Assembly (NCBI GenBank): GCA_024688885.1
Contig: JAILDV010000057.1
Location: forward strand, 23,935 to 87,934
Direction of reading: 5' to 3'
Origin: Bacteroidaceae bacterium
Lineage (GTDB): Bacteria > Bacteroidota > Bacteroidia > Bacteroidales > Bacteroidaceae
Length of the DNA: 64,000 nucleotides
This document shows, one piece after another, positions 44,404 to 52,981 of this stretch (within the stretch, counting starts at the first letter, position 1; the number at the start of each line of letters is the position of its first letter). The position numbers and the translations under genes are program-made. The notes below the pieces were generated by a model. The model saw only the letters and a program-made list of their open reading frames with translations. It searched no databases and was not told the DNA's origin.

Positions 44404-45687
44404 CTATTGTTCTTTCCACCAAGAGTCTTTTGTGCGGCACATAGCTTGAACAACGCAATTCATAGTCTTGCATTCAGCTACAGAGAGGGGTTCGTGGGTG
44501 TGCCGATAGATGTAACGCCAAGGGGTGACGATGAGCAGTTTGTTGGTGGCACAGAGTTCTATGCGTCGCTCCGAGGGGTGGTAGAGGTCTGGCAAGCCAT
44601 TGTCTTCGATGGTGATGACAGGGAACCCTTGTTGGATGGCTGTGTCAATAATTTCTTGTTCGCCTTTAGCTATGCGGGCAGAGACGAGGATGGCTCCTTC
44701 GGATGCCGCTGTAAGGCATCGCTGTTTCTGCAGGGTGAAGGAGGCTTTGTCCTTTCTATGGCAGACGACTGGGAGCATGCGGCATTGTAGTAATTGGCGG
44801 TTGCCGTAGCTGTCGCAGGTTACCATCCGATCGTTAATGAGCAGCCGATTTTGGATGTTTTCCCATTTGTCTTCATCAATGAGGGGTGTGCCACATTCGC
44901 GTTGCAGATAACCTTTCAGGGCTGGAAGCTTGAGGGCGGTGCCGATGCCGCCTCGTTGTGGGCTTTGCAGGTTGCGATTACTGGTGCGCATGAGGCGGCT
45001 GCGCGGGTTGTTGTGGATGTAGCGGCGTTGGGTTTCGAGTTGGCCTGGTTGCAGCGGCATCACATCGACATAGCCGTAGGCGAAGAGGGGTTGGCGGTTG
45101 GTGGTGCCTGAGGAGGGGACTTTGAACCCATGCGGGTGAACCGCATGGCGCAAGGGGCTTGTGCTTTCCGCCCTTGCGTCAGCAGGTTTGCCCTGCTGCC
45201 CATAATTGGTCATGCCTTGCTGCTCATTGGCTGTCATGCCCTGCTGCTTATTGGCGGTCACACCCTGTTGACCATTGGCTGTCATGCCAGTCATTTCCCA
45301 ATAGCGGCGGTTGCAGCCTTTCTTGAAGCCTGCGATGACTTGCCCCAGGTGGGTCTCTCTTCCATTTCGACTGATGATGCTGTTGTGCACCACGAGGATG
45401 AAGTGTAAATGTTCGGGCATCACCACATAATCCAGCACCTCAATCATGGGATAGTGTGTTGTGATGCTTTTCGTTAGTTCCTCTTCCACCATCTTTCCGA
45501 TAGCAGTCAGTTCCACCCTTGGTGCATTTGCATCGCCATCAGGCTGGTCAAGATTTCCTACCACCTGTCCCAACGGATGCCATTGTCGTTCTGCCACATT
45601 GATGGTGATGTGGTAAGCACCAGGCAAACGGTAGTTCTTCTTCTGGCATCGCTTCCCCATGCGGTGTGTCTCATCTGGTTCGCTCAT
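44404..45687 (-). CDS. Y1/HUH (RAYT-like) transposase with DprA-like C-terminal domain
   Basis: The N-terminal half (about residues 10-130 and 190-235) is a Y1_Tnp/REP-associated transposase fold: LPGAYHITINVAERQ, and the HUH motif in VVMPEHLHFIL. The expected nucleophile helix reads GQVIAGFKKGCNRRYWE, so the usual Tyr position may be Phe and the Tyr in RRYWE is the only nearby candidate. Four 8-residue repeats (GMTANEQQ type) follow. The C-terminal part (LVSARIAKGEQEIIDTAIQ, GFPVITIEDNGL, LLIVTPW) resembles the DprA/LOG Rossmann fold. ATG 45687 is chosen; it lies eight bases after the ubiE stop. The gene interrupts the ubiE-aroE operon. Confidence 0.8.
   Translation of the reverse strand: MSEPDETHRMGKRCQKKNYRLPGAYHITINVAERQWHPLGQVVGNLDQPDGDANAPRVELTAIGKMVEEELTKSITTHYPMIEVLDYVVMPEHLHFILVVHNSIISRNGRETHLGQVIAGFKKGCNRRYWEMTGMTANGQQGVTANKQQGMTANEQQGMTNYGQQGKPADARAESTSPLRHAVHPHGFKVPSSGTTNRQPLFAYGYVDVMPLQPGQLETQRRYIHNNPRSRLMRTSNRNLQSPQRGGIGTALKLPALKGYLQRECGTPLIDEDKWENIQNRLLINDRMVTCDSYGNRQLLQCRMLPVVCHRKDKASFTLQKQRCLTAASEGAILVSARIAKGEQEIIDTAIQQGFPVITIEDNGLPDLYHPSERRIELCATNKLLIVTPWRYIYRHTHEPLSVAECKTMNCVVQAMCRTKDSWWKEQ
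45192..45293 (-). repeat. 24-base tandem repeats within the transposase gene
   Basis: Four copies of a 24-base unit encode repeating GMTANEQQ-type octapeptides (GVTANKQQ, GMTNYGQQ), a likely flexible linker between the two halves. Confidence 0.85.
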
Positions 45688-45694
45688 GGCTCCA

Positions 45695-46435
45695 CTATTT
45701 TTCTGCGGTATAAAGGATGCACATGCCGAAGGCAAGGCGTTTGAAGTTCACGTCGTGGAATCCTGCCTGCTGGATGATGCTTTGCATGCGTTCCGCTTGG
45801 GGCACGGCATCCATCGTTTCGGGCAGATAGGAATAAGCGGTGTTGTCCTTCGAGAAGAGTTTTCCCAACACAGACATCACCACCTTTTTATATATATAGA
45901 AAAGCTGCTTCATGGGGAACGAAACAGGGGTGCATAAATCCACAACCGACAAATGCCCGTCGTCTTTCAGCACTCGGTGCATCTCCTTCAAGCACTCGTC
46001 AAGGTTCTGGAAGTTCCTTAACGCAAAGGCAGAAATGACAGCATCAAAAGAACCTGTGTCAAAGGACATCTTCGCACAATCTTCATTTTGGAAAGTGATT
46101 GTGTCGGAAAGTCCCAGTTTCGCCACTTTCTCCCTGCCTATCTGCATCATCCCCTCGCTGATGTCACACCCCACAATGCGTTGAGGATGCAGCTTTTGTG
46201 CAGCAAGGATAGCGAAGTCGCCAGTGCCTGTAGCAATGTCGAGTACGCTATCCGTGCTTGTTCTTTTTTTGAGCAGAAAGTCAATGGCGTTGTTCCTCCA
46301 GATTTTGTCCACGCCAAAACTGAGGGTGTGGTTCAGCGTGTCGTATGAATGGGCGATGTTGTCAAACATCTGCTCCACCTGCTCACGCTTCGTTCCTTCT
46401 TCGCCGTATGGCTTTATCTGCTCTTGCTCGTACAT
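45695..46435 (-). CDS. ubiE: demethylmenaquinone methyltransferase (UbiE/MenG)
   Basis: The 246-residue SAM methyltransferase has FDNIAHSYDTLNHTLSFG, motif I VLDIATGTGDFAI, GCDISEGMM, ISAFALRNFQNLDECL and VDLCTPVSFP. It methylates demethylmenaquinone to menaquinone. It follows purC on the same strand after a gap filled by inverted AATGAGG arrays. The transposase gene begins directly behind it, in place of aroE. Confidence 0.95.
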   Translation of the reverse strand: MYEQEQIKPYGEEGTKREQVEQMFDNIAHSYDTLNHTLSFGVDKIWRNNAIDFLLKKRTSTDSVLDIATGTGDFAILAAQKLHPQRIVGCDISEGMMQIGREKVAKLGLSDTITFQNEDCAKMSFDTGSFDAVISAFALRNFQNLDECLKEMHRVLKDDGHLSVVDLCTPVSFPMKQLFYIYKKVVMSVLGKLFSKDNTAYSYLPETMDAVPQAERMQSIIQQAGFHDVNFKRLAFGMCILYTAEK

Positions 46436-46436
46436 A

Positions 46437-46540
46437 CAAAGGAATTAGGAATGAGGAATTAGGAATGAGGAATTGTTACTTGTACTCCTTGTTGGATATG
46501 ACATTCAATTCCTCATTCCTAATTTCTCATTCCTAATTAT
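46437..46540. repeat. inverted AATTAGG/AATGAGG arrays
   Basis: AATTAGG and AATGAGG units (46441-46475) and their inverse, CCTCATT/CCTAATT (46508-46540), enclose a spacer of about 35 bases between purC and ubiE. Confidence 0.9.
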
Positions 46541-47483
46541 TCTTTAAATAATTCAATACGTTCTTTTCGATACGCTTGGCGATGTCCTCATCGCTTGTCT
46601 CCTTCACGAACTTCTCACCGATGATGTGCTCATACAGTTCGATGTAGCGTTCAGAAACAGATTCTGCATATTCATCTGTGATTTCAGGCATCACCTGACC
46701 GGGTTGGTTCATGAAGTTGTGGTCGATGAGCCACTGGCGCACAAACTCCTTTGAGAGCTGTTTCTGAGGTTCACCTTTCGCAAACTTCTCCTCATAGCCG
46801 TCAGCATAGAAGTAGCGTGAAGAGTCAGGTGTGTGTACCTCGTCAATCAGATACACCTTGCCGTCACGCTTGCCGAATTCATACTTCGTGTCCACAAGAA
46901 TCAACCCTTTCTCAGCAGCAATCTTGGTGCCCAATTCGAAGAGTGCGTAGGTGTATTTCTCCATCACCTCATAATCCTCCTTGCTCACAAGACCCTGAGC
47001 GATGATTTCCTCCTTCGAGATGTTCTCGTCGTGACCTTCATCAGCCTTAGTGGTGGGAGTGATGATGGGCTTCGGGAACTTCTGGTTCTCCTTCATGCCT
47101 TCTGGCAATGTGATGCCACAAAGGGTGCGGTTGCCAGCCTTATACTCTCTCCATGCAGAGCCTGTTAGGTAGCCACGGATAATCATTTCCACGCGGAAAC
47201 CTTCGCACTTCAAACCTACTGTCACCATAGGGTCGGGAGTCGCCAACTTCCAGTTAGGCACGATGTCAGCGCTGGCATCGAGAAATTTTGCTGCAATCTG
47301 ATTGAGCACCTGACCTTTGAAAGGGATGCCCTTCGGCAGCACCACATCGAATGCAGAGATGCGGTCTGTGGCGACCATCACCATGAGATCGTCGTTGATG
47401 TTATACACGTCACGGACTTTTCCGTGATACACTTCCTTCTGTCCTGGGAAGTTGAAATCAGTCCTTGTTAAAGCTTTAGCCAT
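46533..47483 (-). CDS. purC: SAICAR synthetase
   Basis: The 316-residue protein has [55 protein letters not shown] and [16 protein letters not shown]. It joins CAIR and aspartate in purine synthesis. The C-terminal 20 residues overlap the edge of a heptamer array (its last codons LKNN sit at 46533-46544). It follows phoH after 47 bases, so the two are probably one transcript. Confidence 0.95.
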   Translation of the reverse strand: MAKALTRTDFNFPGQKEVYHGKVRDVYNINDDLMVMVATDRISAFDVVLPKGIPFKGQVLNQIAAKFLDASADIVPNWKLATPDPMVTVGLKCEGFRVEMIIRGYLTGSAWREYKAGNRTLCGITLPEGMKENQKFPKPIITPTTKADEGHDENISKEEIIAQGLVSKEDYEVMEKYTYALFELGTKIAAEKGLILVDTKYEFGKRDGKVYLIDEVHTPDSSRYFYADGYEEKFAKGEPQKQLSKEFVRQWLIDHNFMNQPGQVMPEITDEYAESVSERYIELYEHIIGEKFVKETSDEDIAKRIEKNVLNYLKNN

Positions 47484-47530
47484 GATTCTATTGTTGAGTT
47501 AATTACTATCTAAGTTAATGAATATCTGAG

Positions 47531-48514
47531 TTAATTGATGTCTTTGTTCCCTTCGTTGAACAGCGGGTATTTAGTCTCGCTCTCATATTGATGATAAGCA
47601 TTCACGATTCTTGTCACCAGCTTATGTCGCACGATGTCCCTTTCGTCCATCTCCACGAAAGCGATGCCCTTCACATCTTTCAACACCTCTTTCGCCTCCT
47701 TCAATCCGCTCTTCACGTTGCGTGGCAGGTCAATCTGCGTCATGTCACCTGTGATAATCATCTTCGTGTTTTGTCCCATACGCGTCAGGAACATCTTGAT
47801 TTGCTGTGTCGTGGTGTTTTGTGCCTCGTCGAGGATAACCACCGCATCGTTCAGCGTTCGTCCACGCATGAAAGCGAGTGGGGCAATCTGAATCACGTTC
47901 TGCTCCATGTATTCCGTGAGTTTCTGCGCAGGAATCATGTCCTGCAAGGCATCGTAGAGCGGTTGCAAATAAGGGTCAATCTTCTCTCGCATATCGCCTG
48001 GCAAGAAACCCAACTTTTCGCCAGCTTCCACGGCGGGGCGACACAAGATAATCTTCCTGATTTCCTTATTCTTCAACGCCCTTACAGCCAAAGCAATTGA
48101 CACATATGTCTTACCAGAACCCGCAGGACCAATAGAAAAAATCATGTCGTTCTTGTAGTAGGCATCCACCAGTGTCTTCTGATTCTCCGAACGTGGTCCA
48201 ATCGGTTTGCCCGTGATGCTATAGCAAATGGCGGTACTGTCTGCAGCATGTCCCGAAGGGTGCTCTCCCCTCACAATCTGCAAAATAACCTCCTCGTTCA
48301 GCGAGTTATACTTGGCGCAATGCTCCTGCATCTTGGCGATGTTCTCCTCAAAGGCACACATCTCTTCCTCATCGCCCATCACCTTTACGATATTACCACG
48401 CGCCACAATGCGCAACTTGGGGTAGAGCGCCTTGATCATCTGCAAATGGACATTGTTCACCCCGTAGAACGTCACAAGGTCAATGTCCTCCAAAACTATA
48501 TGCTTCTCAATCAT
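47531..48514 (-). CDS. PhoH family P-loop ATPase
   Basis: The 327-residue protein has Walker A GPAGSGKT, VILCRPAVEAGEKLGFLPGD, Walker B DAVVILDEAQN and TGDMTQIDLP, typical of PhoH/YbeZ ATPases. Related proteins assist rRNA maturation or RNA quality control. The conserved N-terminus MIEKHIVLEDID starts only four bases after the TAACTTTG box, so the mRNA would be nearly leaderless. It is the first gene of the purC, ubiE, aroE run. Confidence 0.93.
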   Translation of the reverse strand: MIEKHIVLEDIDLVTFYGVNNVHLQMIKALYPKLRIVARGNIVKVMGDEEEMCAFEENIAKMQEHCAKYNSLNEEVILQIVRGEHPSGHAADSTAICYSITGKPIGPRSENQKTLVDAYYKNDMIFSIGPAGSGKTYVSIALAVRALKNKEIRKIILCRPAVEAGEKLGFLPGDMREKIDPYLQPLYDALQDMIPAQKLTEYMEQNVIQIAPLAFMRGRTLNDAVVILDEAQNTTTQQIKMFLTRMGQNTKMIITGDMTQIDLPRNVKSGLKEAKEVLKDVKGIAFVEMDERDIVRHKLVTRIVNAYHQYESETKYPLFNEGNKDIN

Positions 48515-48518
48515 GGTG

Positions 48519-48526
48519 CAAAGTTA
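48519..48526 (-). promoter_or_regulatory. -7 promoter box of phoH
   Basis: Minus-strand TAACTTTG ends four bases before the phoH ATG. A TTTCGCTCG motif sits upstream, as at prfA. Confidence 0.7.
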
Positions 48527-48582
48527 GTGCAAATCGAGCGAAATGCCAAAGAAAAGAATGGTTTTCTTTGCAATTCATTTCC

Positions 48583-48608
48583 CATTCCTCGCTTCTAATT
48601 CCTAATTA
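48583..48608 (-). repeat. AATTAGG-type heptamer array
   Basis: CATTCCT, CGCTTCT and AATTCCT units lie between the divergent phoH and holA promoters. Confidence 0.65.
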
Positions 48609-48613
48609 TTTCT

Positions 48614-48621
48614 TACCTTTG
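48614..48621 (+). promoter_or_regulatory. -7 promoter box of holA
   Basis: TACCTTTG lies 18 bases before the holA ATG. Confidence 0.7.
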
Positions 48622-48639
48622 CAAGCGAAACAGAAAAAT

Positions 48640-49662
48640 ATGGCAAAGACAAATATCACACATCGCGAAATTGTGGAAATGATTCGGCGAGGGGAGTACA
48701 AGCCCATCTTTCTCTTTATGGGGGAGGAGGCATACTACATTGACCGTCTTGCTGAATACATTGCCGACAACGTGCTGACGAAAGATGAGCAGGATTTCAA
48801 TCAAACCATCATCTATTGTACGCGCGAAACGAATGTCGCTGACGTGATAAATTGTGCGCGCCGCTACCCGATGATGGCAAAACATCAAGTGGTAATTGTT
48901 AAAGAGGCGCAGAATTTGTTAAAAATTGATGAGCTTGCCGTCTATGCACAAAATCCAATGGAGACCACAATTTTGGTGATTTGCTACAAAAATGGAAAGG
49001 TGGATGGACGCAAGAAGCTGGTTCCTGCTATCGAGAAGGTGGGTGTCGTGTTCGAAAGCCCACGATTGAAGGAAGGCATGCTGCCACAGTTCATTGTCGA
49101 ATACCTCTCCAGGAAACAAGTGGGCATCGATGAACGTGCCTGTCTGATGATGGCAGAGAGTGTCGGTGCCGATCTGAACCGTATGGCAAGCGAATTGGAT
49201 AAGCTTGTGCTAGCACTCCCGGCTGGACAGTCACGCATAACTTCCGACCTCGTTGAACAGAATGTTGGTATTTCTAAAGAGTTCAATTTGTGGGAGTTAC
49301 GAACGTCTATTGCTAATAAGGATGTGGTAAAAGTCAACAAGATTATCTTCAATTTCGACCAGAATCCGAAGGTCAATTCTCCTGTAATGACTGTAGCGAT
49401 GCTCTTCAATTTCTTTGCCCAAATGATGTTGGCCTATTATGCTCCAGACAAGACGGAGAAGGGGCTGATGGCGCAACTCGACTTACGTCAGACGTGGCAA
49501 CTCCGTGAATACACCACTGCTATACGTAAGTACACGCCCTTGAAAGTGATGCAGATCATTGGAAAATTGCGTGAAGCGGATGCACGTCTCAAGGGAATCG
49601 ACCGAGGTAACTTGTCTGATGCTGACATCATGCACGAACTTATCTATTTTATTCTCCATTGA
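48640..49662 (+). CDS. holA: DNA polymerase III subunit delta
   Basis: The 340-residue protein has the clamp-loader delta pattern: PIFLFMGEEAYYIDRLAEYI, YPMMAKHQVVIVKEAQNL, FIVEYLSRKQVGID and SVGADLNRMASELDKL, ending in a collar domain. It opens the sliding clamp within the polymerase III holoenzyme. ATG 48640 gives the usual N-terminus MAKTNITHREIV. It has its own promoter, divergent from phoH. A 0.9 kb tract without genes follows. Confidence 0.93.
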   Translation: MAKTNITHREIVEMIRRGEYKPIFLFMGEEAYYIDRLAEYIADNVLTKDEQDFNQTIIYCTRETNVADVINCARRYPMMAKHQVVIVKEAQNLLKIDELAVYAQNPMETTILVICYKNGKVDGRKKLVPAIEKVGVVFESPRLKEGMLPQFIVEYLSRKQVGIDERACLMMAESVGADLNRMASELDKLVLALPAGQSRITSDLVEQNVGISKEFNLWELRTSIANKDVVKVNKIIFNFDQNPKVNSPVMTVAMLFNFFAQMMLAYYAPDKTEKGLMAQLDLRQTWQLREYTTAIRKYTPLKVMQIIGKLREADARLKGIDRGNLSDADIMHELIYFILH

Positions 49663-50496
49663 TTTTTGTTCACGAAAAATCCTCTAAAAAATTCCAGATG
49701 ATTTTTGAGCATCAAATAGGGTGCCGAAAATCATCTTTATTTTGTCTTCAAAATTGAAAAAAGCACCTGAAATCTTTCAATTTTTTAGCCTCAAAAACGC
49801 GTACAAAATCTCTTTCACTCAAAAAGTCGAACAAAAAATTCACCCCTCTTTTTTCGGAAAATCAAAGGATTAACCCTCAAAATGGGGTGAAAAAATGCCC
49901 CTTTTTTCAGTCAAAAAACCACAAGAAACCACCTGTTCGATTCTCGCAAATTCGAGCCAAAAATCACTCGAATTGAGCCGCTTAAATTTTACATTAACAA
50001 AAATTAAAACAAAACAAATGGAAATTTACAGAGTGAAATCAATAGTCCCGTAAACCAAATTTACAAAATGAGTGATTTAGTCGCAGGACGGCAATTTTAC
50101 AAATGAAAATACCAAGCACTTTTACATTTTATAACCTAAATGATTTATAAAGTGAAATTTCTAAATATGCACCACCATTTTACGAAAAGTAATCTACTGA
50201 AAAAGCGCAGATTATGTATTTTTATTGAAATAGAAGGCAAGGCATCACCCTCTATAACCACTCCTGCATAGCCTGTTTTATCGCTGATTGCCCTGTATTT
50301 GCCATTTTGATGGTTTTTAACAATAATTCTATCAGCTACTTAACATCCAATACTAAAGTGATAGGGAAAGTGTGTTTTACAGATGTTATTTTACAAATAT
50401 ACGACTTTTACAAAAGTAACCCAAAACGTCGTTTTACACCTCGAGACTTTCGGAATACAAAATAAAAATTGAAAATTACAAAAATATAAAGAAATG
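49663..50496. other. gene-free AT-rich tract with inverted repeats and TTTTACA repeats
   Basis: No open reading frame is supported here. The first half holds three inverted repeats: GATGATTTT/AAAATCATC (49698-49735), AAAATTGAAA/TTCAATTTT (49749-49785) and TTCACCCC/GGGGTGAA (49840-49891), with GGGG..CCCC followed by TTTTTT at 49884-49907 as a possible terminator. The second half (49987-50438) holds seven exact TTTTACA copies on the plus strand plus variants ATTTACA and TTTTACG. Confidence 0.75.
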
Positions 50497-50497
50497 T

Positions 50498-50528
50498 TTT
50501 GATAGTTGGAAAACATTACCTACCTTTG
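50498..50528 (+). promoter_or_regulatory. promoter of the HTH gene
   Basis: TTTG at 50498-50501, a 19-base spacer and TACCTTTG at 50521-50528 match the consensus; the ATG is 39 bases downstream. Confidence 0.8.
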
Positions 50529-50566
50529 TAAAAAATTAGAAAAATCATTAAATAACACATCAACAT

Positions 50567-51094
50567 ATGACTGATAAGGAAAAAATCGAGTTTATCATTC
50601 AGGAAAAGCACCTCAACAACACCCAATTTTGTAATGAGGTGTGTATAGCTCCTGGTACCCTCTCTCACATTTTGAGTGGTCGCACCCAACCTACCCTCAA
50701 CATTCTTCGGAGCATCACCCAGGCATTTCCTGACATCAACCCTGCATGGTTGTTCTTCAATGCCGAACCTATCTATCTCAATCCCGACTCTCCTACTCCC
50801 TCTGAAGGTGTAGCTGAAGACGATGCCCACAATAATACTAATGTAGAGGAAGCAGCCAACTTCGATGATGGCCAGTTGTCACTCTTTACCATGTCGTCCA
50901 ATCCCGCTCCTGCAGCCGCTTCCAGTGCGCCTACATCCCGCCGTGCATCGGCAACTCCAGCTGTTGCGCCCGCTGTCAATGTGCAGGAAATTGTGGCTGA
51001 AACACTGAAACAGCAGCAAAAACCACCTCGGAAAGTGGTTGAAGTGCGTATTTTCTTCGATGACGGTACGTTTGAGACCTTCAGTGCCAGTTAA
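50567..51094 (+). CDS. XRE-type helix-turn-helix regulator
   Basis: The 175-residue protein has an N-terminal XRE-like helix-turn-helix (about 5-62: FIIQEKHLNNTQFCNEVCIA, GTLSHILSGRTQPTLNILRSI). An acidic then Ala/Pro/Ser-rich disordered linker (about 80-135) follows, and a C-terminal segment KVVEVRIFFDDGTFETF. The last part resembles a small strand module conserved in related Bacteroidetes regulators. It lies behind a long noncoding tract rich in TTTTACA repeats, which could be its binding sites. Target genes are unknown. Confidence 0.82.
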   Translation: MTDKEKIEFIIQEKHLNNTQFCNEVCIAPGTLSHILSGRTQPTLNILRSITQAFPDINPAWLFFNAEPIYLNPDSPTPSEGVAEDDAHNNTNVEEAANFDDGQLSLFTMSSNPAPAAASSAPTSRRASATPAVAPAVNVQEIVAETLKQQQKPPRKVVEVRIFFDDGTFETFSAS

Positions 51095-51230
51095 TAATTT
51101 CACATAAAATAAAGGTTGTTAACAAATGAGTATAATTTAACATTATGTGCTAATATTACTTTGCTTATTGACAATCATGTTTTGTCCAAAAATTGGCATC
51201 GAATAGGTTTTCGAGGGGTTATTATGGACA

Positions 51231-51276
51231 AAAATCGGATTTCTGGATAGATTTTGGTTCGGAAATCCGATTTTTT
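51231..51276 (+). terminator. terminator after the HTH gene
   Basis: AAAATCGGATTTC pairs with GAAATCCGATTTTTT, with a T run. An outer inverted repeat TTTTGTCCA/TGGACAAAA (51180-51233) overlaps its left arm and could form an alternative fold. Confidence 0.8.
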
Positions 51277-51399
51277 GCTTGTGAAACCCCAATAATGTTC
51301 TTGACCATATTCTTTTTAGGTGGTGATTTATGTAAGTATTAAGTTGGGGATGTTGGCAATAAATAAGGAGCCACAAAAACTGTGACCCCTCTGGCGATG

Positions 51400-51473
51400 T
51401 GACTCGGATGGGACTCAAACCCATGACCTGCAGAACCGGAATCTGACGCTCTATTCAACTGAGCTACCGAGCC
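51400..51473 (-). tRNA. tRNA-Arg (anticodon CCG)
   Basis: Acceptor stem GGCTCGG/CCGAGTC (one G-U), D-arm TAGCTCAGTTGAAT, T-loop GTTTGAGTC, and anticodon loop TTCCGGT give anticodon CCG. No CCA is encoded. Promoter box TAACTTTG (minus strand) at 51495-51502 drives it. Confidence 0.9.
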
Positions 51474-51494
51474 GTTTATGTTGCATTTCGGCGG

Positions 51495-51502
51495 CAAAGT
51501 TA
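51495..51502 (-). promoter_or_regulatory. -7 promoter box of tRNA-Arg
   Basis: Minus-strand TAACTTTG, 22 bases before the tRNA 5' end. Confidence 0.65.
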
Positions 51503-51543
51503 AGGATTTTTATCGAGAATATTCATTTTATTGGGGATTTTTG

Positions 51544-51572
51544 TTTGAATTTTGAATTTAATGTGGTACTTT
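51544..51572 (+). promoter_or_regulatory. promoter of the second OmpA-family gene
   Basis: TTTG at 51544-51547 and TACTTTTG at 51565-51572 (spacer 17; an alternative TTTG at 51540-51543 gives 21). Confidence 0.6.
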
Positions 51573-51677
51573 TGCAAGTATATCACGAGAAATCACGTAA
51601 GAATGATACCCCAAATGGTGCTAAAAGAACCTCAAAATATACAGAAAAAGCCCCTTGCCAAGCGGGAAAAAGCCTCC

Positions 51678-52865
51678 ATGGACGACAGTAATAGATGGAC
51701 TAGATGGATGGCGATGATGTGTCTGTTAGTGTGTGTGCTGACAGCATCGGCTCAGTTGTATAATGCCCCCAAGCACAAGCATGGTGACTGGTACATTGGT
51801 GTGGGTGGCGGTTTTAGTCAGTCCTTGGCAGAAAATGCCGACGGCACAGACTTTATCTTCCACCAGTTGCCTTCTATCGATGCCGTATTAGGGCATAATT
51901 TCAACCCAGCCTTCGGTGTGCAGCTCAATGCAGGCCTCACCACGCAGGTGTCACGATGCAGCAAAGCTGCAGCCAACGCGATGCCAGAGGTGTATGGCAA
52001 CGGACGCTATAACTATAAGTTCCTGTCAGCCTCGTTGTCAGGCGTTGTCAACCTCACCAACATCTTCTTCGGCTATAATGCCGACCGCCCTGTTTCGTGG
52101 GGGTTCACCTTTGGTGCAGGAGTCATTAAGACCTTCGGATTCGATGAAAAGATAGCTAAATGGAATGTGACGCCGAATGCCGAGAAACCCTACTATCCAG
52201 TGGATAAGAGCGGAGGTAATTACATTGTGGGGCATGCTGGTATGCAGATGGGCATCCGTTTGAATGAGCCGTGGGACATCCTTGTGGATTTGCGCATGAA
52301 CGGCACCGACAACAAGTACAATGGTGCTTCTGACGGCAACAGTCTTGACTTCTATCTCGACCTGATGGTCAACTTTGTATATCACTTCAAGAATGGTAAA
52401 CAGCAACTGCGCCGTTTCCGCACTCCTCCGAAGGAACCATTTGTGGATCCCGTGCTGGTTGATCACACGCGTGATTATCAGGAAACGGTGCGTTATGGAG
52501 AGGCGATGCACACGGAAATTCCATTCTATGCGGGCTTCTATTATCTGAATGCTGCCACCACCAAGCGTGTGGAGTATGTGGCGAAATTTCTCCGTTCCCA
52601 CCCGCTGGTTAACCTGAACATTGTGGGACATCCTGACATCATTCCTGACGAGGATGAGGAATACCACCGTGTGTTGGCAGAAAAGCGTGCAGAAGCCGTG
52701 CGTGAAGCCCTTGTGCTGACTTTCCACGTCGACCCTACACGTCTTCGCACTTCCTACGAAGACAAAGCCCTGCAGTCCTATAAGACCGTGCGTGAATGGG
52801 TGCCGGCAGTCAACTTCATCATGGAAGACCCTGGTGACGAAATACCGACATCTGACCATAAGTGA
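51678..52865 (+). CDS. OmpA-family outer membrane protein
   Basis: The 395-residue protein has a signal peptide (WMAMMCLLVCVLTASAQ), an N-terminal barrel-like part (YIGVGGGFSQSLAEN, NIFFGYNADRP, VNFVYHFKNGK) and a C-terminal OmpA-like domain (FYYLNAATTKRVEYVAKFL, VNLNIVGHPDIIPDEDEEY, LAEKRAEAVREAL). ATG 51678 directly precedes the signal peptide; ATG 51603 would add 25 residues and is downstream of the predicted transcription start too. It likely links outer membrane and peptidoglycan. Confidence 0.82.
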   Translation: MDDSNRWTRWMAMMCLLVCVLTASAQLYNAPKHKHGDWYIGVGGGFSQSLAENADGTDFIFHQLPSIDAVLGHNFNPAFGVQLNAGLTTQVSRCSKAAANAMPEVYGNGRYNYKFLSASLSGVVNLTNIFFGYNADRPVSWGFTFGAGVIKTFGFDEKIAKWNVTPNAEKPYYPVDKSGGNYIVGHAGMQMGIRLNEPWDILVDLRMNGTDNKYNGASDGNSLDFYLDLMVNFVYHFKNGKQQLRRFRTPPKEPFVDPVLVDHTRDYQETVRYGEAMHTEIPFYAGFYYLNAATTKRVEYVAKFLRSHPLVNLNIVGHPDIIPDEDEEYHRVLAEKRAEAVREALVLTFHVDPTRLRTSYEDKALQSYKTVREWVPAVNFIMEDPGDEIPTSDHK

Positions 52866-52877
52866 TTGGAATTATAA

Positions 52878-52932
52878 TTCATAAAGGATATTCATAATGC
52901 ATAATGCGTCATTGAGAGCATAATGCATGAAT
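52878..52932 (+). repeat. CATAATG heptamer-type repeats
   Basis: TCATAATG, CATAATG and GCATAATG copies within an otherwise empty gap. The spacing partly follows the 7-base period. Confidence 0.55.
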
Positions 52933-52981
52933 TTGAGTTTTAGATTTTAGAGAGACTTTTTGTGGAAAGCCACCGAAGAAA

